Shown here: positions 1-8,084 of the stretch, in pieces
Layout: each line of letters starts with the position of its first letter
Position numbering within the stretch: the first letter of the stretch is position 1
NCBI RefSeq assembly: GCF_026340565.1
Contig: NZ_JAPEPB010000001.1
Location: 6,670,001 to 6,734,000 of the forward strand
DNA from: Kitasatospora sp. NBC_01287
Lineage (GTDB): Bacteria; Actinomycetota; Actinomycetes; Streptomycetales; Streptomycetaceae
Length of the DNA stretch: 64,000 nucleotides
Reading direction: 5' to 3'
The notes under the pieces: model-generated
What the model saw: the letters and a program-made list of their open reading frames with translations, nothing else
What the model was told of the DNA's origin: nothing
Database searches by the model: none
Translations under genes and position numbers: made by a program

Positions 1-122
1 TGGCGGCCGGCAGGCTCACCGTCACCGTCGCCTCCACCTTCCCGCTCGCCCAGGCCGCCTCCGCCCAGCGGCTCAGCGCCGAGGGGCGCACCAGGGGCAA
101 GATCGTGTTGCTGGTGGACTGA
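1..122 (+). CDS. C-terminal end of a zinc-type/quinone alcohol dehydrogenase (MDR) family oxidoreductase, partial
   Basis: Only the last 39 codons are present; the reading frame enters at base 3 and stops with TGA at 120-122. The tail reads ...FPLAQAASAQRLSAEGRTRG followed by KIVLLVD. This matches the usual end of NADP-dependent MDR (quinone oxidoreductase-like) enzymes, where the last helix carries 'LAQAAEAH..L..G' and the final strand reads 'GKIVL.V'. The substrate cannot be judged from this fragment. Confidence 0.75.
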   Translation, partial: AAGRLTVTVASTFPLAQAASAQRLSAEGRTRGKIVLLVD

Positions 123-255
123 GCGGACCGGGCGGACCGGGCGGACTGGAGCGGACTCTCTGGACCGAGTGGGCCGGGACCGACCGGGGTCCGGGAGAAT
201 GGGGCCGTGAGCGGAACGTTTCGCCCGTCCCCGAGCCCGTGGAGACCACGCAGTC

Positions 256-720
256 ATGAGCACGAGCAGACCGTCCGAGGTGGGCGGCGTCTCCCTGGAC
301 GAGACGGACCGCCTGCTGCTGGCCCACCTGGGCCGGGACGGCCGGGCCTCGTACGCCGAGATCGGCCTGCTCGCCAACCTCTCCGCCACCGCCGTGCGCC
401 GCCGGATCGACCGGCTGCGCTCGCGCGGCGTGGTGCGCGGCTTCACCGTGGTGCTCGACCCCGAACTGCTCGGCTGGCACACCGAGGCCTTCGTGGAGAT
501 CTACTGCCGCGAGCGCACCGCGCCGGAGGAGATCCTGGCCAGCCTGCGCCAGTTCTCCGAGGTCGTCGCCGCCTGGACGGTCACCGGCGATCCGGACGCC
601 CTGGTGCACCTGCGGGCCGTCGACACCCGGCACCTGGAGGCCGTGATCGAGCGGATCCGGCGCGAGCCGGGCGTCCAGCGCAGCCGCAGCTCGGTGGTGC
701 TCTCCCGGCTGATCGGCTGA
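256..720 (+). CDS. Lrp/AsnC family transcriptional regulator
   Basis: A 154-residue protein of the usual Lrp/AsnC length. An N-terminal winged helix-turn-helix (about residues 14-60, with LDETDRLLLAHLGRDGRASY and LSATAVRRRIDRLRSRGVV) is followed by a RAM ligand-binding/oligomerisation domain (about 70-150). Lrp-family proteins usually sense amino acids and bind DNA as oligomers. It lies 169 bp upstream of, and in the same direction as, a PLP-dependent amino acid decarboxylase, so control of that gene is an inference from position. The start ATG 256 has no strong Shine-Dalgarno site. The end of the gene runs into three short ctgatcgg repeats. Confidence 0.85.
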   Translation: MSTSRPSEVGGVSLDETDRLLLAHLGRDGRASYAEIGLLANLSATAVRRRIDRLRSRGVVRGFTVVLDPELLGWHTEAFVEIYCRERTAPEEILASLRQFSEVVAAWTVTGDPDALVHLRAVDTRHLEAVIERIRREPGVQRSRSSVVLSRLIG

Positions 721-889
721 TCGGCTGATCGGCGGCCGCCCGGACGGCCTCCCCGGGGGCCGCGCAGGATTCCTGCGCCGCCGGCCCCGAAGACGCTCGA
801 AACCTGCCCGAACCGGCGCATTCGGACGCGCGGGCGCACGCCCCCGCTGCCTAGGCTGATCTTGAGTCCTGAGCCGAAGGAGCCCCCAC

Positions 890-2260
890 GTGACCGCCGC
901 CGTCCCGCACCGCATGCACCAGCCGGACAACGACCTCGTCGACCTCGTCTTCGGCTACATGCGCGAGCGCCTGCAGTACGACCCGGTGCCGCTGGACCAC
1001 CCCGGTGACGGCGAGCAGCTCCGCGCCCACCTGGCCGGACTGCTGAACGAGCACGGCAACGCCCCCGCCGACGTGCTCAAGCTCTACGACCACGAGCTGT
1101 CCCGCGCGGTGATCTCCGCCGACAGCCCGCGGTACCTCTCCTTCATCCCGTGCGCCCCGACCAAGGCCGCGCTGCTCTTCGACATGGTGGTCTCCTGCGC
1201 CTCGCTGCAGGGCATCTCCTGGCTGGAGGCGGCCGGTGCGATCGCCGCGGAGAACCAGGTGCTGCGCCTGATAGCGGACCGGGCGGGGCTGCCCGCCACG
1301 GCCGGCGGCACCTTCGTCTCCGGCGGCTCGGCGGGCAACCTCTCCGCGCTGGTGGTGGCCCGCGACACCGCGCGGCGCAAGCTGGGCGTGGGGCCCGAGG
1401 CACGGCTGCGGATCGCGGTGGCCGACCAGGTGCACTCCTCGGTCAAGAACACCTTCAACATCATCGGCGTCGAGGCCTTCAAGGTCCCCGCCGTGGACCG
1501 CCGTTTCACCGGGGAGGCGCTGCGCGCGGCACTGGCGGCCGACCCCCACCCCGAGACGGTGATCGCGGTGGTCGGCACCGGCGGGACCACCAACGAGGGC
1601 ATCATCGACGACCTGCAGGGCCTCTCCGAGGTCGCCCGCGAGCGCGGCCTCTGGTTCCACGTGGACGGCGCCTACGGCGGCGCGGGCCTCTTCGCCCCCT
1701 CGGTGCGCGAGCGCTACAACGGCATCGAGCACGCCGACTCCTTCGTCGTCGACCCGCACAAGTGGCTCTTCGCGCCCTTCGACTGCGCCGCGCTGCTCTA
1801 CCGTGACCCGCGGCTGGCCAAGTCCGTGCACACCCAGGACGCGGGCTACCTGGACGTGCTGCACCACGAGGGCGACGAGTGGAACCCCACCGACTACGCC
1901 TACCACCTGACCCGCCGGGCCCGCGGCCTGCCGCTCTGGTTCTCGCTCGCCGTGCACGGCACCCAGGCCTACACCGACGCGATCGAGGCCGGCCTCACGC
2001 TGGCCCGGGAGAGCGCCGAGCTGATCCGCGCCACCGAGCACCTGGAGCTGCTGCACGACCCGCAGCTCTCCGCCGTCTGCTTCCGCCGCACCGGCTGGCA
2101 GGAGCAGGACTACTACGCCTGGTCGCAGCGGCTGCTCGCGGACCAGATCGGCTTCGTCACCCCGACCGGCTGGGACGGCGAGACGGTGGCCCGGTTCGCC
2201 TTCCTGCACCCGGGCACCACGATGGAGATGGTCAGCGAGATCCTCGACACCATGGCCTGA
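890..2260 (+). CDS. Pyridoxal-5'-phosphate-dependent amino acid decarboxylase (group II, aromatic amino acid/glutamate decarboxylase-like)
   Basis: A 456-residue fold-type I PLP enzyme. The PLP lysine is K291 in VVDPHKWLFAPFDC. An upstream HVDGAYGG segment supplies the Asp that contacts the pyridine nitrogen, and SGGSAGN near 145-150 lies in the cofactor pocket. The enzyme should remove the alpha-carboxylate of an amino acid to give an amine; the substrate (aromatic amino acid, glutamate or another) cannot be told from the motifs. The GTG start at 890 is chosen because GAAGGAG sits a few bases upstream. An Lrp/AsnC regulator lies immediately upstream. Confidence 0.88.
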   Translation: MTAAVPHRMHQPDNDLVDLVFGYMRERLQYDPVPLDHPGDGEQLRAHLAGLLNEHGNAPADVLKLYDHELSRAVISADSPRYLSFIPCAPTKAALLFDMVVSCASLQGISWLEAAGAIAAENQVLRLIADRAGLPATAGGTFVSGGSAGNLSALVVARDTARRKLGVGPEARLRIAVADQVHSSVKNTFNIIGVEAFKVPAVDRRFTGEALRAALAADPHPETVIAVVGTGGTTNEGIIDDLQGLSEVARERGLWFHVDGAYGGAGLFAPSVRERYNGIEHADSFVVDPHKWLFAPFDCAALLYRDPRLAKSVHTQDAGYLDVLHHEGDEWNPTDYAYHLTRRARGLPLWFSLAVHGTQAYTDAIEAGLTLARESAELIRATEHLELLHDPQLSAVCFRRTGWQEQDYYAWSQRLLADQIGFVTPTGWDGETVARFAFLHPGTTMEMVSEILDTMA

Positions 2261-2314
2261 CCGGCCTGACCGGCCTGACCGGCCTGACCGGCCTGACCGG
2301 CCTGACCGGCCTGA
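2254..2314 (+). repeat. Tandem 9-bp repeat (GGCCTGACC), six copies plus a partial seventh
   Basis: Six exact head-to-tail copies begin at 2254, 2263, 2272, 2281, 2290 and 2299, and a truncated ggcctga copy follows. The first unit overlaps the end of the decarboxylase gene and supplies its TGA stop. The unit is a multiple of three and each copy repeats TGA in that frame, so extra copies would not extend the protein. Confidence 0.95.
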
Positions 2315-2354
2315 GCTGCCCGGACGGCCCGAGCCGGGCCGCCGCCGGGAGCGC

Positions 2355-3224
2355 CTAGAGGAAGGCGCCGTTGGGCAGGTAGGGGGCCGGCGGCCGCATC
2401 CCGCGCAGCGCGAGGTAGCCGCGGTTCTCCAGGGTCAGGCCCACCTCCAGGCCGACGTCCACCGCCCACTCCTGTTCGGCGGTGAGCAGCTCGACCCTGG
2501 CCGGCGTCCCCTCGGGCACCCGGGCCAGCGCCTCGCGCAGCAGACGCACCGCGAGCCGCTTCGAGGTGGCGGCCAGCAGCTTCACCGAGCCGTCCGACCG
2601 GTAGCAGTAGCCGCTGCCGGCCAGGGTGTCGGCGATCAGCACCTCGTCGAAGTGGGCGAGCATCAGCTCATGGTCCGGCCCGTGGGCCGCGCCGCGCAGC
2701 CGGCGGTCGATGGAGTCCAGCAGGTCCCGGTGACCCGCGTTGCCCGGGTGCACCGGCAGGTCGCCGGCGTCCAGCAGCCCGGCCCGGTCGACCGCTCCGG
2801 TCAGCCGCATGGCCGGGTGCAGCGTGTAGCCGGCCCGGCGGTAGCGGCGGGCGGCGGCCGGGTCGGAGGAGACCCCGATCATGCCGCGCAGGCAGGCCCG
2901 GCCGTGCGCGGCGGCCCGCTCCAGCAGCAGCCGGCCCACTCCCTTGCCCTGGAACTCGGGCAGCACGCAGAAGAGCGCGAGGATCCAGACACCCTCGCGG
3001 CGCATCGAGAGCGCGAACCCGATCGCCCGGCCGTCCTCCTCGGCCAGCCAGCAGCCGGCCGGGTCGGTGCGGGCCAGATGCCTGGTCCGCGCCTCGTGCA
3101 GGATGTTCTCGGCGGCACCGGGCGCGGTCGCGGCCCGGTCGGCCCGCGCGCCGAAGGCCTCGGTCGCGATCAGTCGAACGGTTTCGGCGTCCGCGCGGCT
3201 GTCGCGGACCTGGCGCAGGATCAT
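2355..3224 (-). CDS. GNAT-family N-acetyltransferase
   Basis: A 289-residue protein. Residues about 1-150 form a GNAT acyl-CoA-binding domain; the signature is LPEFQGKGVGRLLLERA, where Q-G-K-G-V-G is the pyrophosphate-binding motif A, followed by GVSSDPAAARRYRRAGY (motif B). The C-terminal half (about 160-289) resembles a second, degenerate GNAT-like lobe with no clear motif A. The acceptor substrate is unknown. Start at 3224 (MILRQVRDS) is preferred to longer upstream forms because a GGGGAGG ribosome site lies just upstream. It is convergent with the decarboxylase gene. Confidence 0.82.
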   Translation of the reverse strand: MILRQVRDSRADAETVRLIATEAFGARADRAATAPGAAENILHEARTRHLARTDPAGCWLAEEDGRAIGFALSMRREGVWILALFCVLPEFQGKGVGRLLLERAAAHGRACLRGMIGVSSDPAAARRYRRAGYTLHPAMRLTGAVDRAGLLDAGDLPVHPGNAGHRDLLDSIDRRLRGAAHGPDHELMLAHFDEVLIADTLAGSGYCYRSDGSVKLLAATSKRLAVRLLREALARVPEGTPARVELLTAEQEWAVDVGLEVGLTLENRGYLALRGMRPPAPYLPNGAFL

Positions 3225-3451
3225 CGGTCCATCCTCCCCGTTCGGGGTCGGTGCCCGCGCCCGCTTTTCGGTGATCGGCCCGGTGGGCTTTCGGCGAGCG
3301 GTCGGCCTCGGCTCCGGGCGCGGTGTGCGAGCATGGACGGACAGGGGAGCGGACATGCGTCCGCCGACCCGGATCCACTGCCCGGAATCAATCCGGGCGG
3401 CCGCTGGTTGGCACTGGCGGCAGTTTGTCGTCAACGACCGGGAGTAAGCAG

Positions 3452-3805
3452 ATGACCGTCCAGGACGAGACCACCGTCGAGAGTGGTCTGCTCCTTACCG
3501 ATGCCGCTGCGGCCAAGGTGAAGGGCCTGCTGGAGCAGGAGGGCCGCGAAGACCTCGCGCTCCGTGTCGCCGTCCAGCCCGGTGGCTGCTCGGGCCTGCG
3601 GTACCAGCTCTTCTTCGACGAGCGCTCGCTGGACGGCGACGTCGTCAAGGACTTCAACGGGGTCAAGGTCGTCACCGACCGGATGAGCGCCCCTTACCTC
3701 GGCGGTGCCACCGTCGACTTCGTCGACACCATCGAGAAGCAGGGCTTCACCATCGACAACCCGAACGCCACCGGCTCCTGCGCCTGCGGCGACTCGTTCA
3801 GCTAG
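3452..3805 (+). CDS. erpA: Iron-sulfur cluster insertion protein ErpA/HesB/IscA-type
   Basis: A 117-residue A-type Fe-S carrier. The three conserved cysteines are visible: one in QPGGCSGLRYQ and two in the C-terminal GSCACGDSFS. These bind or transfer a [2Fe-2S] or [4Fe-4S] cluster to client proteins. The length is typical of the family. The start ATG 3452 opens with MTVQDETTVESG. A perfect 17-bp hairpin terminator follows, so the gene is probably transcribed alone. A desulfurase-TusA fusion lies 2.4 kb away, and respiratory Fe-S clients such as the Rieske protein lie further on. Confidence 0.9.
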   Translation: MTVQDETTVESGLLLTDAAAAKVKGLLEQEGREDLALRVAVQPGGCSGLRYQLFFDERSLDGDVVKDFNGVKVVTDRMSAPYLGGATVDFVDTIEKQGFTIDNPNATGSCACGDSFS

Positions 3806-3843
3806 TGCCGGCCGGCCGGGCGCACCGGCCGAGCCGACGATCC

Positions 3844-3881
3844 GACAGCGGCGGCCCCGGTACTCCGGGGCCGCCGCTGTC
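3844..3881 (+). terminator. Perfect 17-bp hairpin terminator after erpA
   Basis: The left arm at 3844-3860 and right arm at 3865-3881 are exact inverse complements around a TACT loop. It lies 38 bp after the erpA stop and before a convergent lipoprotein gene, so it may act in both directions. There is no U-tract, as is common in Streptomyces. Confidence 0.85.
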
Positions 3882-3949
3882 GTCTGTCCGGGTCCGGCTG
3901 CTGTCCGCCGGCTGCCCGTGCCCAGCTCCTCGCGCTCAGCTGTGCGCGC

Positions 3950-4696
3950 TCAGTTGCCCGCGCTGACCGGTCCGCCGTTGGGCGCGGACTCCAGCGGGAT
4001 GTCCGCCCCGGTGTTCGCGTCCACCACGGCGCGGCCCTGCAGCGGGTGCGCCAGGCTGCCGACCACGGACTGCTGCTTGATCAGTGCCGGGCAGAGCTGG
4101 CCGGTCGGCGCGTGCTGGGTGATCACCACCTGCACCCGGACCTGGCCCGACTTGCTCTCGTCCGTCTGCAGGCCGTACTTGTCGCAGACCCCGCCGAAGA
4201 AGAAGACGGTCAACTGGTTGTCCTTTGTCAGGTAGCTGCTCGGCTTCACCGGCTCCTGCGGGTTCGAGGGCTGCTGCGAGCCTGAGCCGCCGCCCGGCTG
4301 GACCGGCGTCGGGGCGCCCGGCTTCAGCGGGGCGCTGGGGGTGCTGGTGGCCGGCGGCGGGGTGCCGGGCGCCGCGGGGCTCCCGGTGGGCGCCGTGCCG
4401 GGGGCCGTCGGGGTGCCCGCCGTGCCGGGGGCGGTCGAGCTGCCCGTCGCGCCGCCGGTGGGGGAGGACGGCGACGCGACGGCAGAGGGGGTGGCCGGGC
4501 TCGACGGGGCCGCGGCGGTGGGGCTCGACGAGGAACTCGCGGTGGCACCGGCCGCGGTGCTCTTCGCACTGCTGCCGCAGGCACTCACCGTCGCCGCGAC
4601 CGACAGCAGCAGGACGGCGGCGGCCAGACTCCGGCGGCGCCGGCCCAGCGGGGCCGAGGGACGGCGGAGCTGCTCGGCGGTGGTGTTCTCGTCCAT
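3950..4696 (-). CDS. Putative secreted lipoprotein with Pro/Thr/Ala/Ser-rich linker
   Basis: A 248-residue protein. A basic N-region (RRRR near residue 20) is followed by a hydrophobic stretch and a lipobox ending TVSAC (Cys about residue 40), indicating lipidation and anchoring outside the membrane. Residues about 45-150 are a low-complexity Ser/Thr/Pro/Ala/Gly linker. The C-terminal domain (about 155-248) contains two Cys (FFFGGVCDKYG and APTGQLCPAL) that may form a disulfide. I do not recognise a catalytic motif; the function is unknown. Confidence 0.75.
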   Translation of the reverse strand: MDENTTAEQLRRPSAPLGRRRRSLAAAVLLLSVAATVSACGSSAKSTAAGATASSSSSPTAAAPSSPATPSAVASPSSPTGGATGSSTAPGTAGTPTAPGTAPTGSPAAPGTPPPATSTPSAPLKPGAPTPVQPGGGSGSQQPSNPQEPVKPSSYLTKDNQLTVFFFGGVCDKYGLQTDESKSGQVRVQVVITQHAPTGQLCPALIKQQSVVGSLAHPLQGRAVVDANTGADIPLESAPNGGPVSAGN

Positions 4697-4811
4697 GGTG
4701 CGACGCCCTCCAGAAGGTGCGGATCCCTACGGCAGCGGTGGCTGCGCGGATCTGACGCGGCACGGGAGGATCCGGTTCCCCGGAGCGGACGAGATTTCTG
4801 ACGGGGCCCGG

Positions 4812-5048
4812 TCAGAGCCCGTATTCGGCCATCCTCGCGACCAGCGCGCGGGTGCGGTCCGGCACGGTGATCGGACCGGCCGGCTCGCTCGGTAGCCGCG
4901 GCGGCTCGGCCAGCAGCGGCCAGAAGGCGCCGAGCCGGCGGGAGGAGTCGACCAGGGCGTCCAGCGTCTCCGGATCGGCCTCGACCGGCTGCGTGCGGGC
5001 GGGTTCGACGGGACAGTGACTGGGCAGCATGTGTGCGTTCCGATCCAT
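4812..5048 (-). CDS. Small hypothetical protein
   Basis: A 78-residue ORF with no signal peptide, membrane segment or family motif that I recognise. Start ATG 5048 (MDRNAHMLPS) is favoured because GGAG lies seven bases upstream; a longer form beginning at 5093 is possible. It is acidic in the middle (VEADPETLDALVDSSRRLG) and ends in VARMAEYGL. It lies upstream of, and in the same direction as, the lipoprotein gene and is divergent from the PfkB kinase. High-GC DNA produces many chance ORFs, so reality is moderately likely only. Confidence 0.5.
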   Translation of the reverse strand: MDRNAHMLPSHCPVEPARTQPVEADPETLDALVDSSRRLGAFWPLLAEPPRLPSEPAGPITVPDRTRALVARMAEYGL

Positions 5049-5275
5049 CTGGGCGCTCCGATCGCCGGCCGCGGCCTCGTCGCCGCGCGCCACCCGGGCC
5101 CCGCGGGGCCCGCTGATCGCGACCCTAGGCCGCCCTGGCAGCCCCGGCCAGACCTACCCGCAGGTAGTCATCCGGACGGGAGAGCACGGGAGAGTGGCGA
5201 CTACTCGACCTCGGCCGGGCCGGCGCCCGGTACCGTATGGGGGTTCACCCGCCTTCGCCACCTAGGAGCCCAGTC

Positions 5276-6250
5276 GTGCGCATCGCCGTCGCCGGTTCGA
5301 TCGCCACCGACCATCTGATGACCTTCCCGGGTCGCATCACCGATCAGCTGGTCGCCGACCGACTGCACGCGGTCTCGCTCTCCTTCCTGGTCGACACCCT
5401 GGACATCCGCCGCGGCGGCGTCGCGCCGAACATCACCTTCGGCATGGGCCTGCTGGGCCTGCGCCCGGTGCTGGTGGGCGCGGCCGGCGCGGACTTCGCC
5501 GAGTACCGCTCCTGGCTGGAGCGGCACAACGTGGACACCCAGTCCGTGCACATCTCGGAGACCCGGCACACCGCGCGCTTCATGTGCACCACGGACGAGG
5601 ACCACAACCAGATCGCCTCCTTCTACACCGGGGCGATGGCCGAGGCCCGCAACATCGAGCTCAAGCCGGTCGCCGACCGGATCGGCGGCCTGGACCTGGT
5701 GCTGATCGGCGCCGACGACCCGCAGGCGATGGTCCGCCACACCCAGGAGTGCCGCGGCCGCGGCTATGCCTTCGCCGCCGACCCCTCGCAGCAGCTGGCC
5801 CGGCTGGAGGCCGACGACATCCGCGAGATCGTGGACGGCGCGGCCTACCTGTTCACCAACGAGTACGAGGCCGCGCTGATCGAGAGCAAGACCGGCTGGG
5901 ACGCCGCCGAGGTGCTGGACCGGGTCGGCATCCGGGTCACCACGCTGGGTCCCAAGGGCGTGCGGATCGAGCGCAAGGGCGAGCCGGACATCACCGTGCC
6001 CTGCGTGCCCGAGCTGAAGAAGGTCGACCCGACCGGCGTGGGCGACGGCTTCCGGGCCGGCTTCCTGGCCGGCCTGCACTGGGAGCTGGGCCTGGAGCGG
6101 GCGGCCCAGATCGGCTGCGCGCTGGCCGTCCTGGTGATCGAGACCATCGGCACCCAGGAGTACGAGCTGCGCGCCGGGCACTTCCTGGAGCGCTTCGCCG
6201 CCGCCTACGGCGAGTCCGCCGCCGCCGAGGTGCGCGCCAAGCTCAGCTGA
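5276..6250 (+). CDS. PfkB-family carbohydrate/nucleoside kinase
   Basis: A 324-residue member of the ribokinase/PfkB superfamily (phosphorylates a sugar or nucleoside with ATP). The C-terminal signature is DPTGVGDGFRAGFLAGL, where the G-V-G-D provides the anion hole and the catalytic Asp. The N-terminal strand is RIAVAGSIATDHLMTFPG, followed by the family's glycine-rich 'RRGGVAPNITFGMGLLG'. The substrate is unresolved, but homologues of this type are often called adenosine kinase-like. Start GTG 5276 has AGGAG with a 7-base spacing. Its last 8 bases overlap the 3' end of the convergent desulfurase gene. Confidence 0.85.
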   Translation: MRIAVAGSIATDHLMTFPGRITDQLVADRLHAVSLSFLVDTLDIRRGGVAPNITFGMGLLGLRPVLVGAAGADFAEYRSWLERHNVDTQSVHISETRHTARFMCTTDEDHNQIASFYTGAMAEARNIELKPVADRIGGLDLVLIGADDPQAMVRHTQECRGRGYAFAADPSQQLARLEADDIREIVDGAAYLFTNEYEAALIESKTGWDAAEVLDRVGIRVTTLGPKGVRIERKGEPDITVPCVPELKKVDPTGVGDGFRAGFLAGLHWELGLERAAQIGCALAVLVIETIGTQEYELRAGHFLERFAAAYGESAAAEVRAKLS

Positions 6251-7742
6251 CGCTCCGTCCCCGGTCCCGCGGGTCCTGGTCGACCCGCCGGACCAGGTAG
6301 GCGCTGCCCCGGTCGGCCCCGTACGCGGCGGCCGGGGCCTCGCCCTCGTAGGCCTGCGCGCGCATCTCGCACCAGGCGGGGATGTCGAGGCGGGCCGCCT
6401 CGTCGTCGGCCAGCACCACGACCAGGCCGCCCGGCGGCACCTCGCCGATCCGTTTGGCCAGCTCGATCACCGGCAGCGGGCAGCGCTTGCCCAGCGCGTC
6501 GACCACCAGCTCGGCGGCCGGTGCCGACGCTTCCGTTGCCGCCGTTGCCGTTGCCGCTGCCGGAGCTGCCGGTGTTGCCGCGGCCGGCACCGCCAGGTCC
6601 AGGCCCAGCGGCGCCCGCACCCCGGCCACCAGTCCGGGCAGTACCGCCAGGAACCGGTCCACCTGGGCCTCGGTGGTCCCCGGTGGCAGCGAGACCCGCA
6701 CGTTGCCCTCGGTCAGCACACCCATCGCGGCCAGCACGTGACTGGGGGTCAGGGTGCTGGAGGTGCAGGAGGAGCCCGAGGAGACCGCGATCCGGGCCCG
6801 GTCCAGCTCGCCCAGCAGCACCTCGCCGTCCACGTAGAGGCAGGAGAAGGTGACCAGGTGCGGCAGCCGGTGCACCGGGTCGCCGACCACCTCCACCTCC
6901 GGCACGAGGCGCGGCACCTGCTCCCTGATCCGCCGCACCAGCGCGTGCAGCCGGGAGTTCTCGGCGGCCGCCTCGGCCCGCACGGCGCGCAGCGCGGCCG
7001 CCGCCGCCACGATCGCGGGGACGTTGACGTACCCGGGCACCCGTCCGCCCTCGCGCTCGTCGGCGGGCAGCGCGGAGTTGAACCTGACGCCCTTGCGGAC
7101 GGCGAGCACGCCGACTCCGGCCGGCCCGCCCCACTTGTGCGCACTGGCCGTCAGCAGCGACCAGCCCCGCGGCGCGGGCAGCCGGCCCACGCTCTGCGCG
7201 GCGTCCACCAGCAGCGGCACCTCGCCGAGGAGTTCCGCCACCTCGGCCACCGGCTGCACCGTGCCGACCTCGTGGTTGGCCGACTGGAGCGCCGCCAGCG
7301 CGGTGTCCTGGCGCACCGCGGCGGCGAAGCGCGCCGGGTCCACCCGCCCGCCGCGGTCGACCGGGACCACCGAGACCTCGCCGCCCTGGGCGGTGTGCGC
7401 CTCGGCGGTGTGCAGCACGCTGGAGTGCTCCACCGCCGAGTGGACCAGGTGGCTGCCGGTCCGCCGGCGCCCGCGCAGCGCGCCGAGCAGGCCCAGTTGC
7501 ACCGCCTGGGTGCCGCTGGTGGTGAAGCTGACCTCGTCCGGGCGGGCGCCGATCAGCTCGGCCACCGTCTCCCGGGCGGCGTCCAGCAGCAGCCGGGCCT
7601 GCCGTCCGGAGCGGTAGAGCCGGGCCGGGTCGGCCCAGCCCTCGGCCAGTGCGGCGGTCAGCGCCTGCCGGGCGACGGGGTGCAGCGGAGCGGTGGAGGC
7701 CGCGTCGAAATAGAGGCTGTCGGTGGAGGACACGCACGACAC
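6243..7742 (-). CDS. Cysteine desulfurase fused to a TusA-like sulfurtransferase domain
   Basis: A 499-residue two-domain protein. Residues about 10-370 form a NifS/IscS-type cysteine desulfurase: PLP lysine K203 in SAHKWGGP, cofactor Asp in LLVDAAQSVG, and the active-site persulfide cysteine C326 in SSGSSCTSSTLTPSHVL. An Ala/Thr-rich linker (about 380-410) leads to a TusA domain (about 412-485) with the diagnostic CPLP motif at 421-424. The arrangement suggests direct transfer of sulfane sulfur from the desulfurase to the TusA cysteine within one chain. The GTG start at 7742 has GAGG upstream. Neighbours are cytochrome oxidase genes and erpA. Confidence 0.88.
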   Translation of the reverse strand: MSCVSSTDSLYFDAASTAPLHPVARQALTAALAEGWADPARLYRSGRQARLLLDAARETVAELIGARPDEVSFTTSGTQAVQLGLLGALRGRRRTGSHLVHSAVEHSSVLHTAEAHTAQGGEVSVVPVDRGGRVDPARFAAAVRQDTALAALQSANHEVGTVQPVAEVAELLGEVPLLVDAAQSVGRLPAPRGWSLLTASAHKWGGPAGVGVLAVRKGVRFNSALPADEREGGRVPGYVNVPAIVAAAAALRAVRAEAAAENSRLHALVRRIREQVPRLVPEVEVVGDPVHRLPHLVTFSCLYVDGEVLLGELDRARIAVSSGSSCTSSTLTPSHVLAAMGVLTEGNVRVSLPPGTTEAQVDRFLAVLPGLVAGVRAPLGLDLAVPAAATPAAPAAATATAATEASAPAAELVVDALGKRCPLPVIELAKRIGEVPPGGLVVVLADDEAARLDIPAWCEMRAQAYEGEAPAAAYGADRGSAYLVRRVDQDPRDRGRSVS

Positions 7743-8084
7743 GGTATCCGGGCCTCACGACCCGTCAGCGGAGCACCCGGCGGAGCGCCCATTTGTCCGA
7801 TTCGTCCGCACCCGACGGGCCGTCACCCGAGCGTCGCAATGCCATCCCCCGATCGGGTGTACGGAGCTCGAAAGTCGTCCATGACCTGGGAGTCCGCGCA
7901 TGCCGGGGCTGATCGGGTAGCGGGGCGGCGCGTTACCGGGACCTGCTCGTCAGGTCCGCATAAGGCTGGAGTAGGGTTTGGCCCGCATAAGCATTCAAAC
8001 CGTGCCCGTGGACGGGTCGCCGGGGAGGCTCACAGTACTCCCGGGGGCGGCGCGATCGCGGGCGAGACTTCGGGAAGGCGCTAC
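7743..8084. other. Divergent intergenic region between desulfurase-TusA and ctaC
   Basis: 342 bp without a convincing gene. It must carry promoters for both flanking genes. TAGGGT at 7972-7977 is a plausible -10 for ctaC, but there is no good TTGACN element 17-19 bp upstream. A GGGAAGG ribosome site precedes the ctaC GTG. No riboswitch or repeat was recognised. Confidence 0.5.

Noticed and set aside
6738..8084. Upstream open frame continuous with ctaC, giving a 733-residue protein
   Set aside because: The region is antisense to the desulfurase-TusA gene, shows no family similarity, and CtaC has a normal lipoprotein signal starting at GTG 8085 with a ribosome site.
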